Assembly: GCF_003367195.1 (NCBI RefSeq)
Contig: NZ_QRGO01000001.1
Span: 1,660,501 to 1,724,500 of the forward strand
Direction: 5' to 3'
DNA length: 64,000 nucleotides
Source of the DNA: Undibacter mobilis
Lineage (GTDB): Bacteria; Pseudomonadota; Alphaproteobacteria; Rhizobiales; Xanthobacteraceae
Both the position numbers and the translations under genes were made by a program. How positions within the stretch are numbered: the first letter of the stretch is position 1; each line of letters begins with the position of its first letter. Positions 1 through 8,637 of this stretch are shown here, piece by piece. Under the pieces are notes generated by a model. The model had not been told where the DNA came from. It made no database searches and worked only from the letters and a program-made list of their open reading frames with translations.

Positions 1-88
1 GCAGGTGCAGCGCGAGGGCAAGAAGGCGATGAGCGCTGAGGAATTCCTGCGCGGTACGGCAGTCAAGGCCGGAGCACTGTTCGTATGA
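1..88 (+). CDS. fmt: Methionyl-tRNA formyltransferase, C-terminal end (partial)
   Basis: Only the last 28 codons are in the window. They read in frame from base 2 to a TGA at 86-88 and contain the segment REGKKAMSAEEFLRG, which resembles the C-terminal tail of Fmt, the enzyme that formylates initiator Met-tRNA. The position just upstream of truA matches the def-fmt-truA order common in Hyphomicrobiales. The stop overlaps the ATG of the next gene (ATGA at 85-88), which points to translational coupling. The assignment rests on a short tail plus gene order. Confidence 0.7.
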   Translation, partial: QVQREGKKAMSAEEFLRGTAVKAGALFV

Positions 89-600
89 CTGCAAGCGCAT
101 CATTCGCGATTCGTCACGAACGTGCCGATGATGCTGTGGCCATTCGCCGTGTCCTTGATGATGCCTTCGGCGGTCCGGCGGAGGGCAATCTGGTCGAACG
201 GCTGCGCGTCGGCGGCGATCTGGTGCTGGCGCTGGTTGCCTACGAAAACGAGGCGATCATCGGCTATGTCGCCTGGCCGCGTCTCTGGATCGCGACGCCA
301 CGCGATCAATACAAGGCGATTGCGCTGGCGCCCCTCGCTGTGGCGCCGGCGATGCAGCGTCGCGGCATCGGATCGGCATTGACGCGCGAGGGGCTCGCGC
401 AGTTGCGCGCCTCTGGCGAAAGCATCGTCTTCGTGCTCGGCGATCCGATCTATTATGGGCGGTTCGGCTTCTCGGTTGAGGCCGCGGGTGCGTACGAATC
501 GATGTATGCCGGTACGCATTTGATGGCCTTGCGGCTCACCGATACAGCACCGGACGGCGGTCGCCTGTCTTATCCGGCGGCGTTCGACGAGATTGATTGA
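85..600 (+). CDS. GNAT family N-acetyltransferase
   Basis: This 171-residue protein has the GNAT acetyl-CoA binding pattern: a beta-strand segment APLAVAP followed by QRRGIGSAL, the Q/R-x-x-G-x-G/A loop, at about residues 90-103. The later GDPIYYGRFGF segment is typical of the YhbS-like branch. Such enzymes acetylate small molecules or protein N-termini; the substrate cannot be read from sequence. The ATG overlaps the fmt stop and truA follows 47 bases later, so the three are probably co-transcribed. Confidence 0.85.
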   Translation: MTASASFAIRHERADDAVAIRRVLDDAFGGPAEGNLVERLRVGGDLVLALVAYENEAIIGYVAWPRLWIATPRDQYKAIALAPLAVAPAMQRRGIGSALTREGLAQLRASGESIVFVLGDPIYYGRFGFSVEAAGAYESMYAGTHLMALRLTDTAPDGGRLSYPAAFDEID

Positions 601-647
601 TGGTGCGATGCTGTCCGGTGATCATGCAGATTGAGGTTGATTGAGCA

Positions 648-1394
648 GTGCCCCGCTACAAACTCCTCATCGAATATGACGGCGCGCCGTTCTGCGGCTG
701 GCAGACCCAGGCCGATCAGGTGACGGTGCAGGGCGTGCTGACAAATGCGGTCAAGGCGCTGTCCGGCGAGGATGTGCTGGTGCAGGGTGCCGGCCGCACC
801 GATGCCGGCGTTCATGCGCGCGGGCAGGTGGCGCATGTCGACATGACGCGCGAGTGGCGGCTCGACACCGTGCGGGATGCGCTCAATGCACATCTGCGGC
901 CGCATCCGGTGGCGGTGCTCAGCGCGGAGCGCGTGGGCGACGATTTCAACGCCCGCACCTCGGCGATCAGGCGCCATTACTTCTACCGCATCGTCAACCG
1001 CCGGCCCGATCTGACATTTGATGTGAAATATGCCTGGCGCGTCGCGCGGCCGCTCGATGCCGAGGCGATGCACACGGCGGCTCAGCGCCTGGTCGGCAAG
1101 CACGACTTCACGACGTTCCGCTCCACCGAATGCCAGGCCAAATCGCCCGACAAGACGCTCGACCGGCTCGATGTCACGCGCATCGGCGACGAGGTGCATG
1201 TTTTCGCCTCGGCGCGCTCGTTTCTGCACAATCAGGTGCGCTCGATGGTCGGCACCTTGATGAGCACCGGTCTCACCGGGCCCGGCGCCTGGACCGCCGA
1301 TGACCTCACGCACGCGCTCGAAGCGCGCGACCGCACCGCCTGCGGCCAGGTCGCGCCGCCGGACGGGCTGTATCTGATGAAGGTGGATTACTGA
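648..1394 (+). CDS. truA: tRNA pseudouridine(38-40) synthase TruA
   Basis: TruA converts uridines 38-40 in the anticodon arm of many tRNAs to pseudouridine. The 248-residue length is normal for the family. The catalytic motif [11 protein letters not shown] places the nucleophilic Asp at about residue 52, and the C-terminal half has the usual segments for tRNA binding ([23 protein letters not shown]). The start is GTG. It follows fmt and a GNAT gene on the same strand and ends at a bidirectional hairpin shared with the convergent dapE. Confidence 0.97.
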   Translation: MPRYKLLIEYDGAPFCGWQTQADQVTVQGVLTNAVKALSGEDVLVQGAGRTDAGVHARGQVAHVDMTREWRLDTVRDALNAHLRPHPVAVLSAERVGDDFNARTSAIRRHYFYRIVNRRPDLTFDVKYAWRVARPLDAEAMHTAAQRLVGKHDFTTFRSTECQAKSPDKTLDRLDVTRIGDEVHVFASARSFLHNQVRSMVGTLMSTGLTGPGAWTADDLTHALEARDRTACGQVAPPDGLYLMKVDY

Positions 1395-1398
1395 ATTC

Positions 1399-1430
1399 TC
1401 TTCTCCTCCCGCAAGCGGGGAGGGAGAAGA
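1399..1430. terminator. Bidirectional terminator hairpin between truA and dapE
   Basis: A GC-rich inverted repeat (TTCTCCTCCCGC, AA loop, GCGGGGAGGGAGAA, one bulged G) lies in the 39-base gap between the convergent stops of truA and dapE. Its pyrimidine/purine arms could serve as a terminator for both strands. There is no long T-tract. Confidence 0.6.
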
Positions 1431-1433
1431 AGG

Positions 1434-2597
1434 CTAGCCAAAATACCGGTCGACAATTTTCCGATAGATCGCCGTCAGCGCGACGAGTTCGGCGACCGGC
1501 ACACGCTCGTCGATCGCATGCATGGTCTGGCCGACCAGGCCGAATTCGACCACCGGGCAGTAATGCGTGATGAAGCGCGCATCCGAGGTGCCGCCGGTGG
1601 TCGATAGAGTCGGCGTGCGGCCGGTCTCATCCTTGATCGCGGTGGACACCAGTTCGGTGAATGGCCCCGGCTTGGTCACGAACACGCCGGCATTCGACGG
1701 CTGGAACTTGAACTCGAATTTGATCTTGCCGCCGGACGCCTTCTCGGCGCGCTTCTGCAACAAGGCCTTCAGCGATTCCAGCGTGTGGCAATCGTTGAAG
1801 CGGATGTTGAACATCGCGCGCGCTTCGCCGGGAATGAGGTTGACGGTCTTGTTGCCGACATCCACCGAGACGAATTCGAGGTTCGACGGCTGGAAGTTGG
1901 CGCTGCCGGCGTCGAGCGGCTCCGCCGTCAAAGCGGCGATCAGTTTGACAATGCCGTGCACCGGATTGTCGGCGCGATCGGGATAGGCGACATGGCCCTG
2001 CTTGCCGGTGACGATGAGATGGCCGTTGAGCGAGCCGCGCCGGCCGATCTTGATGGTGTCGCCCAGTGTTTCCTGGTTGCTCGGCTCGCCGAGAATGCAA
2101 TGGTCGAACTTCTCGCCCATGCCCTCGACCCATTGCAGAAGCTTCGGCGTGCCGTTGATCGCCACGCTTTCTTCATCGCCGGTGATCAGGAACGAGATCG
2201 AGCCCTTCGGCTTACCGCCATGCGCGGCGAGATGGTCGAGCACGGCGGCGACGGCGCAGCCAATGCCGCCCTTCATGTCTACGGCGCCGCGGCCGTAGAG
2301 TTCGCCATTGGCGATCGCGCCGCTGAAGGGCGGATGCGTCCAGGCCTTTTCATCGCCGGTCGGCACCACATCGGTGTGGCCGGCGAAGGTGAGATGTGGG
2401 CCTTGCGTGCCGATGCGCGCGTAGAAATTCTCGACGTCGTCGGTGCCGGCTTCCGAAAACACCTTGCGATGCACGGTGAAGCCGGCGGCCTTCAAGGTGT
2501 TTTCGAGATACGTTAGGGCGCCGCCTTCGGCCGGCGTCACTGACGGACAGCGCAGCAATTCGCGGGTGATGGCGACCGGATCGGCGGGCATCGTCAA
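1434..2597 (-). CDS. dapE: Succinyl-diaminopimelate desuccinylase
   Basis: DapE hydrolyses N-succinyl-LL-diaminopimelate to LL-diaminopimelate and succinate in the lysine/peptidoglycan pathway. The 387-residue M20-family peptidase fold carries the di-zinc ligands in [19 protein letters not shown] and TGDEES near residues 70-140, and the C-terminal His in [12 protein letters not shown]. The ATG follows the dapD stop after a one-base gap, so dapD and dapE form an operon of consecutive pathway steps. Confidence 0.97.
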   Translation of the reverse strand: MTMPADPVAITRELLRCPSVTPAEGGALTYLENTLKAAGFTVHRKVFSEAGTDDVENFYARIGTQGPHLTFAGHTDVVPTGDEKAWTHPPFSGAIANGELYGRGAVDMKGGIGCAVAAVLDHLAAHGGKPKGSISFLITGDEESVAINGTPKLLQWVEGMGEKFDHCILGEPSNQETLGDTIKIGRRGSLNGHLIVTGKQGHVAYPDRADNPVHGIVKLIAALTAEPLDAGSANFQPSNLEFVSVDVGNKTVNLIPGEARAMFNIRFNDCHTLESLKALLQKRAEKASGGKIKFEFKFQPSNAGVFVTKPGPFTELVSTAIKDETGRTPTLSTTGGTSDARFITHYCPVVEFGLVGQTMHAIDERVPVAELVALTAIYRKIVDRYFG

Positions 2598-2598
2598 A

Positions 2599-3456
2599 TC
2601 AATCCCTCAGCAGCTCATTGATGCTGGTCTTGCTGCGCGTCTTCTCGTCGACGCGCTTGACGATGACGGCGCAATAGAGACTCGGGCCTATGTTGCTGCC
2701 CGGCATCGCGTTGCCCGGCATGGTGCCGGAGACGACGACTGAATAAGGCGGCACTTCGCCGTAATAGATCTTGCCGGTCGAGCGATCGACGATCTTGGTC
2801 GACTGGCCAAGATAGACGCCCATGCCGAGCACCGCGCCCTCGCGCACGATCACGCCCTCGACCACTTCCGACCGCGCGCCGATGAAGCAGTTGTCCTCGA
2901 TGATCACCGGCCCGGCCTGCAGCGGCTCAAGCACGCCGCCGATGCCGACGCCGCCCGACAGATGCACGTTCTTACCAATCTGTGCGCAGGAGCCGACGGC
3001 GGCCCAGGTGTCAACCATCGTGCCCGACCCGACATGGGCGCCGAGATTGACGAAGGATGGCATCAGGATAACGCCCGGCGCGATATAGGCCGACTTGCGC
3101 ACCACCGAGCCCGGCACGGCGCGGAAGCCTTCCTTCTTGAAGCGTGCGGCGCTCCAGCCCTTGAACTTCGAATCGACCTTGTCCCACCACTTGGCGTCGC
3201 CGGGACCGCCGGGAATGGCGCTCATGTCGTTGAGGCGGAACGACAGCAGCACGGCTTTCTTGAGCCACTGGTTCACCTGCCACGAGCCGTCGTCCTGCTT
3301 TTCGGCCGCGCGCACCGTGCCGGAATCGAGCAGCTCCAGCGCCGTATCGACCGCCTTGCGCACCGCGCCCTTGGTCTTGGGCGTGATCTTGTCGCGGCCC
3401 TCGAAGGCTTCGTTGATGGTCTTTTCCAGGCTCTGGAGATTGATTTTGGCTGCCAT
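2599..3456 (-). CDS. dapD: 2,3,4,5-tetrahydropyridine-2,6-dicarboxylate N-succinyltransferase
   Basis: DapD transfers succinyl from succinyl-CoA to tetrahydrodipicolinate, the step that commits this organism to the succinylase branch of DAP synthesis. The 285-residue protein has an alpha-helical N-terminal region and a left-handed beta-helix of hexapeptide repeats from about residue 115 onward ([38 protein letters not shown]). It is the first gene of the dapD-dapE unit and is divergent from the hupE-like gene. Confidence 0.97.
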   Translation of the reverse strand: MAAKINLQSLEKTINEAFEGRDKITPKTKGAVRKAVDTALELLDSGTVRAAEKQDDGSWQVNQWLKKAVLLSFRLNDMSAIPGGPGDAKWWDKVDSKFKGWSAARFKKEGFRAVPGSVVRKSAYIAPGVILMPSFVNLGAHVGSGTMVDTWAAVGSCAQIGKNVHLSGGVGIGGVLEPLQAGPVIIEDNCFIGARSEVVEGVIVREGAVLGMGVYLGQSTKIVDRSTGKIYYGEVPPYSVVVSGTMPGNAMPGSNIGPSLYCAVIVKRVDEKTRSKTSINELLRD

Positions 3457-3562
3457 GCGGGACTCCGGCTTCTAACTGACGGCCCGGTTTGTCGGGGGCG
3501 GGGCGGGGGATGTCAAGCCGCGCCCAAGCCGCTAGTCTGCCGGCCTCGAACAGGAGCCTCCC

Positions 3563-4186
3563 GTGAGCCGTAAAGCCCTCAGCCTCAGCGCCATCCTCGC
3601 CGCCTCGATCCTCGCCCAGCCGGCTTTCGCCCATCACGTCATGGACGGCGGCATGCCGGTGACCCTGACGCAGGGCCTGTTGTCCGGCCTCGGCCATCCG
3701 ATTATCGGCCTCGATCATTTCGCCGCCGTGGTCGCGGTCGGCGGCATCGCTTCGCTGCATGTTGCGGGTGTTCGGCTGGTCATCGGCTATGTGCTGGCGA
3801 TGATGGCCGGCGTTGCCGTGCATCTGATGGGCGCCAGCCTGCCCGGCGCCGAATTGTGGGTTGCCGCTTCGGTGATCGCGCTCGGTCTCGTGCTCGCCAC
3901 CCGCCGCGCTCTCGGCGTGGGCGCCGCGCTCGCGATATTCGCGGCGGTCGGTCTGCTGCACGGCTATGCGCTCGGTGAATCGATCTACGGCGCCGAGCCG
4001 ACGCCGCTCATCGCTTATCTCGCCGGCCTTGCCATCATCCAGAGCGCCATCGCGCTCGCCGCGATGAGTATCGCGCGCCTCGTCACGCGCCGCGTTGCGG
4101 AGCCGTCGCCGCTGCGCCTGATTGGCGCGGGTATTGCAGGTGTCGGCCTGGCGATATTCGTGCAGCAGGTCGTGCCGGCGGTGTGA
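3563..4186 (+). CDS. HupE/UreJ family membrane protein
   Basis: This 207-residue protein has a cleavable signal sequence (about 20 residues ending AQPAFA) followed by HHVMDGG and several hydrophobic segments. The motif GHPIIGLDHFAAVVAVG is the signature of the HupE/UreJ family, whose studied members import nickel or cobalt for hydrogenase or urease. No hydrogenase or urease gene is nearby. The GTG start is supported by a CAGGAG ribosome-binding site eight bases upstream. The next gene begins five bases after its stop. Confidence 0.85.
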   Translation: MSRKALSLSAILAASILAQPAFAHHVMDGGMPVTLTQGLLSGLGHPIIGLDHFAAVVAVGGIASLHVAGVRLVIGYVLAMMAGVAVHLMGASLPGAELWVAASVIALGLVLATRRALGVGAALAIFAAVGLLHGYALGESIYGAEPTPLIAYLAGLAIIQSAIALAAMSIARLVTRRVAEPSPLRLIGAGIAGVGLAIFVQQVVPAV

Positions 4187-4190
4187 GGGA

Positions 4191-4844
4191 ATGCAGAGCG
4201 GTGAACTGATCGAAATCCCGGCGCGCCACGGCAAGGCGCTTAAACTGAAAAAGGGCCAGGCGGTCCGCCTCATCAACACCCACGGTACACAGGTGGTCGA
4301 TTGCTGGGCGTGGAACGCCGCCGACCTCGCCGATCATATGAGTATGGAGGCGACGCGGGTCTGGCTACAGCGCCTCAATCCGTTGGTCGGTGACACCTTC
4401 GTCACCATGAAGCGCAATCCGATTTTGACCTTGGTCGAGGATACCTCGCCCGGCGTCCACGATACCTTCATGGCGGCCTGCGATCGCCATCGCTACGAGC
4501 GGCTCGGCGTCAAGGATTACCACCGCAACTGTCTCGACAACATGTTCGAGGGCATGCGCGATCTGGGCGTCGAACCACCGATGCCGATTCTGGCTTCGTT
4601 CAATGTCTTTATGAACATCGCCGTCGAAGGCGATGGCCGCAGCCTGAACACCGGGCCGGTGGTGACCAAAGCCGGCGATTACATCACCTTGCGCGCCGAC
4701 ATGGATTGTTACGTCGCCTTTTCCGCCTGCCCGCAGGACATCGTGAAAATCCAGGGCGAGGCCGGCACGCCGCGATCGGCGCATTTCATGGTGCTGGATC
4801 AGGGCTTTCCGTCGCCGCCGCCGCGCCCGGCCTGGGTCCCTTAG
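4191..4844 (+). CDS. DUF1989 urea carboxylase-associated family protein
   Basis: The 217-residue protein matches the DUF1989 family, also called urea carboxylase-associated proteins, which often neighbour urea/amino-acid transport and degradation genes. The segments NTHGTQVVDCWAWNAAD, SPGVHDTF and FMNIAVEGDGR are typical. The function of this family is not well defined. An upstream in-frame start exists at 4122 but would overlap the hupE-like gene by 65 bases, so the ATG at 4191 is preferred. It forms a pair with the preceding membrane protein. Confidence 0.8.
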   Translation: MQSGELIEIPARHGKALKLKKGQAVRLINTHGTQVVDCWAWNAADLADHMSMEATRVWLQRLNPLVGDTFVTMKRNPILTLVEDTSPGVHDTFMAACDRHRYERLGVKDYHRNCLDNMFEGMRDLGVEPPMPILASFNVFMNIAVEGDGRSLNTGPVVTKAGDYITLRADMDCYVAFSACPQDIVKIQGEAGTPRSAHFMVLDQGFPSPPPRPAWVP

Positions 4845-4851
4845 CAACGCA

Positions 4852-4867
4852 TGGCACACCGCTTGCT
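4852..4867 (+). promoter_or_regulatory. Sigma-54 (RpoN) promoter of the amino-acid ABC operon
   Basis: TGGCACACCGCTTGCT has the invariant GG and GC doublets spaced by ten bases (GG at 4853-4854, GC at 4865-4866), the -24/-12 arrangement of RpoN promoters. It lies 46 bases before the ATG of the substrate-binding protein gene at 4913. The match implies control by an NtrC-type activator, and hence by nitrogen status. Confidence 0.7.
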
Positions 4868-4912
4868 TCAAGTTTGGGCAGCTTCGGTTGTCTCAAGCGA
4901 GGAGTGGGTTTC

Positions 4913-5692
4913 ATGTCGTTTTTTCGTGCAGTGGCTGCCGGTTTGTTGGGCGTCGCTTTGGTGTCGGGTGCCGCGCGCGCCGATGCGCTCAGTGACATCC
5001 TGAAAGCCAAGGTTCTCAAGGTCGCGGTGCCGCAGGATTTCGCGCCGTTCGGCTCGGCCGGTCCCGATCTCAAGCCGCAGGGTTTCGACGTCGACATGGC
5101 CAACTACATCGCCGAGCAGCTCGGCGTGAAAGCCGAGATCATTCCGGTGACGTCGGCCAACCGCATTCCTTACCTGCAGACCAAGAAGGCCGATCTGGTC
5201 ATTTCCTCGCTCGGCAAGAATCCGGAACGCGAAAAGGTCATCGACTTCTCGACCGCCTATGCGCCGTTCTTCTCCGGCGTGTTCGGCACCAAGGCCATTG
5301 CCGTCGCCAAGATCGAGGACCTCGCCGGTAAGACCATCGGCGCGACGCGCGGTGCCATCGAGGAACAGGAGATCACCAAGGACGCGCCGAAGGACACCAC
5401 CATCAAGCGCTTCGAAGACAACAACGCGACCATCGCCGCTTTCGTCTCCGGGCAGGTCGATCTGATCGCCACCGGCAATGTCGTCGCCGCCGCAATCACC
5501 GAGAAGAACCCGGCGCGTCCGGCCGTAACCAAGTTCATCATGAAGGACTCGCCCTGCTATGTCGGCCTCAACAAGGACGAGCCGGCGCTGAAGGCCAAGG
5601 TCGACGAAATCATCGCCAAGGCGAAGGCCGATGGCACGCTCAACAAGTTCTCGGAGAAGTGGCTCAAGAACCCGCTGCCGGCGGGGTTCTGA
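4913..5692 (+). CDS. Polar amino-acid ABC transporter substrate-binding protein
   Basis: This 259-residue periplasmic binding protein belongs to the SBP_bac_3 family. It has a signal peptide ending SGAARA and then LKVAVPQDFAPFG, PQGFDVDMANYIAEQLG and DLVISSLGKNPEREKVIDFS, the usual ligand-pocket landmarks. It delivers an amino acid or related cation to the two permeases and ATPase that follow. The ATG at 4913 is chosen because it begins the signal peptide and has GAGGAG upstream; a longer reading from 4706 would overlap the previous gene. A sigma-54 promoter precedes it. Confidence 0.92.
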   Translation: MSFFRAVAAGLLGVALVSGAARADALSDILKAKVLKVAVPQDFAPFGSAGPDLKPQGFDVDMANYIAEQLGVKAEIIPVTSANRIPYLQTKKADLVISSLGKNPEREKVIDFSTAYAPFFSGVFGTKAIAVAKIEDLAGKTIGATRGAIEEQEITKDAPKDTTIKRFEDNNATIAAFVSGQVDLIATGNVVAAAITEKNPARPAVTKFIMKDSPCYVGLNKDEPALKAKVDEIIAKAKADGTLNKFSEKWLKNPLPAGF

Positions 5693-5720
5693 GCATCTTT
5701 TGTCTTATGGAGCACGTCAA

Positions 5721-5756
5721 ACTCCGTTCGTTCCCGCTTTCGCGGGGCGAACGGAG
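5721..5756. repeat. Dispersed hairpin repeat, copy 1
   Basis: ACTCCGTTCGTTCCCGC, loop TTTC, then the complementary arm ending GCGAACGGAGT form a long hairpin between the binding-protein gene and the first permease gene. Similar copies lie at 7866 and 12868. Within this operon it may attenuate transcription so that the binding protein is made in excess over the membrane parts. Confidence 0.65.
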
Positions 5757-5788
5757 TGAGTGGCGTCACGCGTGAGTGAAATCAACGC

Positions 5789-6451
5789 ATGACCTACAAA
5801 CTCGAATTCTCCGCGCTGCTGCCCTACTGGGAGGACCTGGCCTGGGGGCTGTGGTTCACCATTTTACTGACCGTGGTGTCGACGATCGCCGGCATCGCGG
5901 TCGGCACCTTGGGGGCGTCGGCGCGGACTTTCGGGCCCAAATGGCTCGGCGGCCTCGTGCGCGTCTATGTCGAGCTGATCCGCAACACGCCGTTCATCGT
6001 CCAGTTGTTCTTCATCTTCTTCGGCCTGCCGGCGCTGGGCCTCAAGCTGTCGGAAACCACCGCGGCCTTCCTCGCCATGGTCATCAATCTCGGTGCCTAT
6101 TCGACCGAGATCATCCGCGCCGGCATCGAGGCGATTCCGAAAGGCCATATCGAGGCCGGCGTCTCGCTGGCCATGAGCCGGCTTGAAGTGCTGCGCTACA
6201 TCGTACTGCGCCAGGCCTTTGCCAAGATCTACCCCGCGCTGTCGTCGCAGATCATTATCGTCATGCTCGGCTCGGCGGTGGTGTCGCAGATTTCCGCGCC
6301 CGATCTGACTTATGCGGCGAACTTCATTCAGTCGCGCAATTTCCGTGCCTTCGAGGTCTATCTCGTCGTCGCGCTCATCTACCTCGTGCTCGCCATCGTG
6401 CTGCGCTACGTGCTGCGCGTCATCGGCGACCGCTTCGTGAAGGTGGGCTGA
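5789..6451 (+). CDS. Amino-acid ABC transporter permease (first)
   Basis: A 220-residue inner-membrane permease of the HisM/GlnP type. It starts with a hydrophobic helix (LAWGLWFTILLTVVSTIAG) and contains the EAA loop, IEAGVSLAMSRLEVLRYIVL, that docks on the ATPase, plus the NTPFIVQLFFIFFGLP segment typical of polar amino-acid permeases. It would pair with the next permease as a heterodimer. It is separated from the binding protein by a hairpin repeat. Confidence 0.92.
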   Translation: MTYKLEFSALLPYWEDLAWGLWFTILLTVVSTIAGIAVGTLGASARTFGPKWLGGLVRVYVELIRNTPFIVQLFFIFFGLPALGLKLSETTAAFLAMVINLGAYSTEIIRAGIEAIPKGHIEAGVSLAMSRLEVLRYIVLRQAFAKIYPALSSQIIIVMLGSAVVSQISAPDLTYAANFIQSRNFRAFEVYLVVALIYLVLAIVLRYVLRVIGDRFVKVG

Positions 6452-6453
6452 CA

Positions 6454-7104
6454 ATGTCGGATTTCAGTGTCTGGATCATCGTCAAGAACCTCATCTGGGC
6501 GACGCAGTGGACCATCCTGCTGTCGCTGATTGCCTTTGTCGGCGGCGGCATTGTCGGTCTCATCCTGCTGTTCCTGCGCACGTCGCAGATCAAGTGGCTG
6601 GAAGTGCCCACCAAGATTTACATCGAGTTTTTCCAGGGAACGCCGCTGTTGATGCAGCTCTTCCTGTTTTTCTTCGGCGTTGCATTGTTCGGCCTCGAAG
6701 TGTCGCCCTGGATGGCGGCGGGCCTGGCGCTGACCTTGTGGACCAGCGCTTTCCTTACCGAGATCTGGCGCGGCTGCGTTGAGGCGATCCCGAAAGGCCA
6801 GTGGGAGGCCTCCGCCAGCGTCGCCCTGAATTATATCGAGCAGATGCGCTACGTCATCCTGCCGCAGGCCATGCGCATCGCCATCGCGCCGACCGTCGGC
6901 TTCTCGGTGCAGGTCATCAAGGGCACAGCGCTCGCCTCGATCATCGGCTTCGTCGAACTGACCAAGGCCGGCACCATGATCAACAACGCCACCTTCCGAC
7001 CCTTCCTGGTCTATGCGCTGGTGGCGCTGATCTATTTCTGCCTGTGCTTCCCGCTGTCCTGGTACGCCAAACGCCTCGAAGGGAAACTCAATGTCGCTCG
7101 TTAG
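6454..7104 (+). CDS. Amino-acid ABC transporter permease (second)
   Basis: This 216-residue permease is homologous to its neighbour: it has the GTPLLMQLFLFFFGVALFG segment and an EAA loop around WEASASVALNYIEQMRYVIL. It starts two bases after the first permease ends and overlaps the ATPase gene by 14 bases, indicating tight operon organisation and probable translational coupling. Confidence 0.92.
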   Translation: MSDFSVWIIVKNLIWATQWTILLSLIAFVGGGIVGLILLFLRTSQIKWLEVPTKIYIEFFQGTPLLMQLFLFFFGVALFGLEVSPWMAAGLALTLWTSAFLTEIWRGCVEAIPKGQWEASASVALNYIEQMRYVILPQAMRIAIAPTVGFSVQVIKGTALASIIGFVELTKAGTMINNATFRPFLVYALVALIYFCLCFPLSWYAKRLEGKLNVAR

Positions 7105-7819
7105 TATTCGCGACGTCCGGAAGAGCTATGGCACCGTCGAGGTCCTCAAGGGTGTGTCGCTCGAGGTTGCCAAAGGCGATGTCGTGGCCATCATCGGCCG
7201 TTCCGGTTCCGGCAAGTCGACGCTGCTCCGCTGCATCAACGGGCTGGAGACCTATCAGTCCGGCGTCATTCTCGCCGATGGCATCGAGGTCGGCGGCATC
7301 CACGCCAATTTGCGCGAGTTGCGGCGCCATGTCGGCATGGTGTTTCAGCAATTCAATCTGTTTCCGCATCTGACCGCCGCCGAGAACGTGATGCTGGCGC
7401 CGACGGTCGTGAACAAGACGCCGAAGAAGGAAGCGCGTGCCATCGCCGCCGAGGTGCTGGCCAAGGTCGGGCTGTCGGAAAAGATGGACGCCTATCCGAG
7501 CCAGCTCTCCGGCGGCCAGCAGCAGCGCGTCGCCATTGCTCGCTCGCTCGCCATGCGGCCGAAGGTGCTGTTGTGCGACGAAATCACCTCGGCGCTCGAT
7601 CCCGAGCTGGTCAACGAAGTGCTGCGCGTCGTCGAACAACTGGCGAAGGAGGGCATGACCCTCATCCTGGTCACGCACGAAATGCGCTTTGCCCGCGATG
7701 TCGGTACGCATCTCGTTTTCATGCATCACGGCAAGGTGCACGAAACCGGCAAGCCGAAGGATGTCTTCGCCGCGCCGCAGACGCCGGAGCTGCAGCAATT
7801 CGTCGTCGGGATTGGGTAA
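7091..7819 (+). CDS. Amino-acid ABC transporter ATP-binding protein
   Basis: A 242-residue ABC ATPase of the HisP/GlnQ type that energises the import system. It has Walker A (GRSGSGKST, about residue 36), Q-loop ([11 protein letters not shown]), ABC signature ([13 protein letters not shown]) and Walker B ([12 protein letters not shown]), followed by the H-loop (VTHEM). It completes the four-gene set: binding protein, two permeases, ATPase. Confidence 0.95.
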   Translation: MSLVSIRDVRKSYGTVEVLKGVSLEVAKGDVVAIIGRSGSGKSTLLRCINGLETYQSGVILADGIEVGGIHANLRELRRHVGMVFQQFNLFPHLTAAENVMLAPTVVNKTPKKEARAIAAEVLAKVGLSEKMDAYPSQLSGGQQQRVAIARSLAMRPKVLLCDEITSALDPELVNEVLRVVEQLAKEGMTLILVTHEMRFARDVGTHLVFMHHGKVHETGKPKDVFAAPQTPELQQFVVGIG

Positions 7820-7865
7820 GGCTGGGCAGAGCAGGCCAAATCAGAGCCGGACGCACTCTCCGTTC

Positions 7866-7885
7866 GTCCCCGCGAAAGCGGGGAC
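7866..7885. repeat. Dispersed hairpin repeat, copy 2
   Basis: GTCCCCGC, loop GAAA, GCGGGGAC: a perfect 8-bp stem preceded by CTCTCCGTTC, the same family as the copies at 5721 and 12868. It lies between the end of the ABC operon and the convergent nucleotidase gene and may act as a terminator for both. Confidence 0.6.
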
Positions 7886-7935
7886 CCAGTGCCGCAAGCG
7901 CGGCCCGCTTTCGGCGAGCACTTCAGGATGACGGG

Positions 7936-8637
7936 TTACGCTTTGAGCGCGTCTTCCAAAAACGCTGCCAGGTCGTCGGTCACATGATCGACATGCGGCG
8001 CGCCGCGGCCTTCGAGCTCCCAGTCCTCGCGGAACACCTCACGCTGGCCCGACGGCACCACCAGCACCGTGGTCATGCCGAGCGTATGCGGCACTTCGAG
8101 ATTGCGCGACAGGTCCTCGAACATCGCCGCCTTCGTCGGCACGACATCATGGCGCTTGAGGAAGCGCTCATAGGTGATGGCCTGGGGCTTGGGCTCGAGA
8201 TCGGCGGCGACGATGTCGAATACGTCCTCGAAATGCCGGTCGATCTCCAGCCGTTTCAGCACAGCGCTGGCATGGGCGACGGTGCCGTTGGTGAGGATCA
8301 GCTTGCGCCCGGGCAGTTTCTCCAGCGCATCGCCCAGCGCCGGATTGGGCTCCAGCGGCGAGTGATCGATATGGTGGACGAAGTCGAGATAGTGATCGGG
8401 ATCGACGCCGTGCTCGGTCATCAGCCCGCGCATCGTCGTACCGTAGCGCTTGTAATAATCCTTCTGCACGCGGAAGGCTTCATCCGCCGTGACTTTCAGG
8501 AATTCGGCAACGTAAGCGCGGATGCGGTCGTCGACCTGTTGCCACAGCAGGTGATGCGGATACAGCGTGTTGTCGAGGTCGAATACCCAGGTTTCGACCT
8601 GGTCGAATGCGCGCGGCGCGGACTTCTTTGTGGCCAT
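7936..8637 (-). CDS. HAD-family pyrimidine 5'-nucleotidase-like hydrolase
   Basis: The 233-residue HAD phosphatase has the nucleophile motif FDLDNTLYPHH (about residue 19), motif II LTNGTV and a later aspartate-containing motif (AAMFEDLSRN). This pattern matches the SDT1/PHM8-type pyrimidine 5'-nucleotidase branch, which dephosphorylates UMP/CMP-like substrates. Its ATG abuts the stop of the upstream B12-radical-SAM gene on the same strand, so the two may be co-transcribed. No functional link between them is obvious. Confidence 0.85.
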   Translation of the reverse strand: MATKKSAPRAFDQVETWVFDLDNTLYPHHLLWQQVDDRIRAYVAEFLKVTADEAFRVQKDYYKRYGTTMRGLMTEHGVDPDHYLDFVHHIDHSPLEPNPALGDALEKLPGRKLILTNGTVAHASAVLKRLEIDRHFEDVFDIVAADLEPKPQAITYERFLKRHDVVPTKAAMFEDLSRNLEVPHTLGMTTVLVVPSGQREVFREDWELEGRGAPHVDHVTDDLAAFLEDALKA

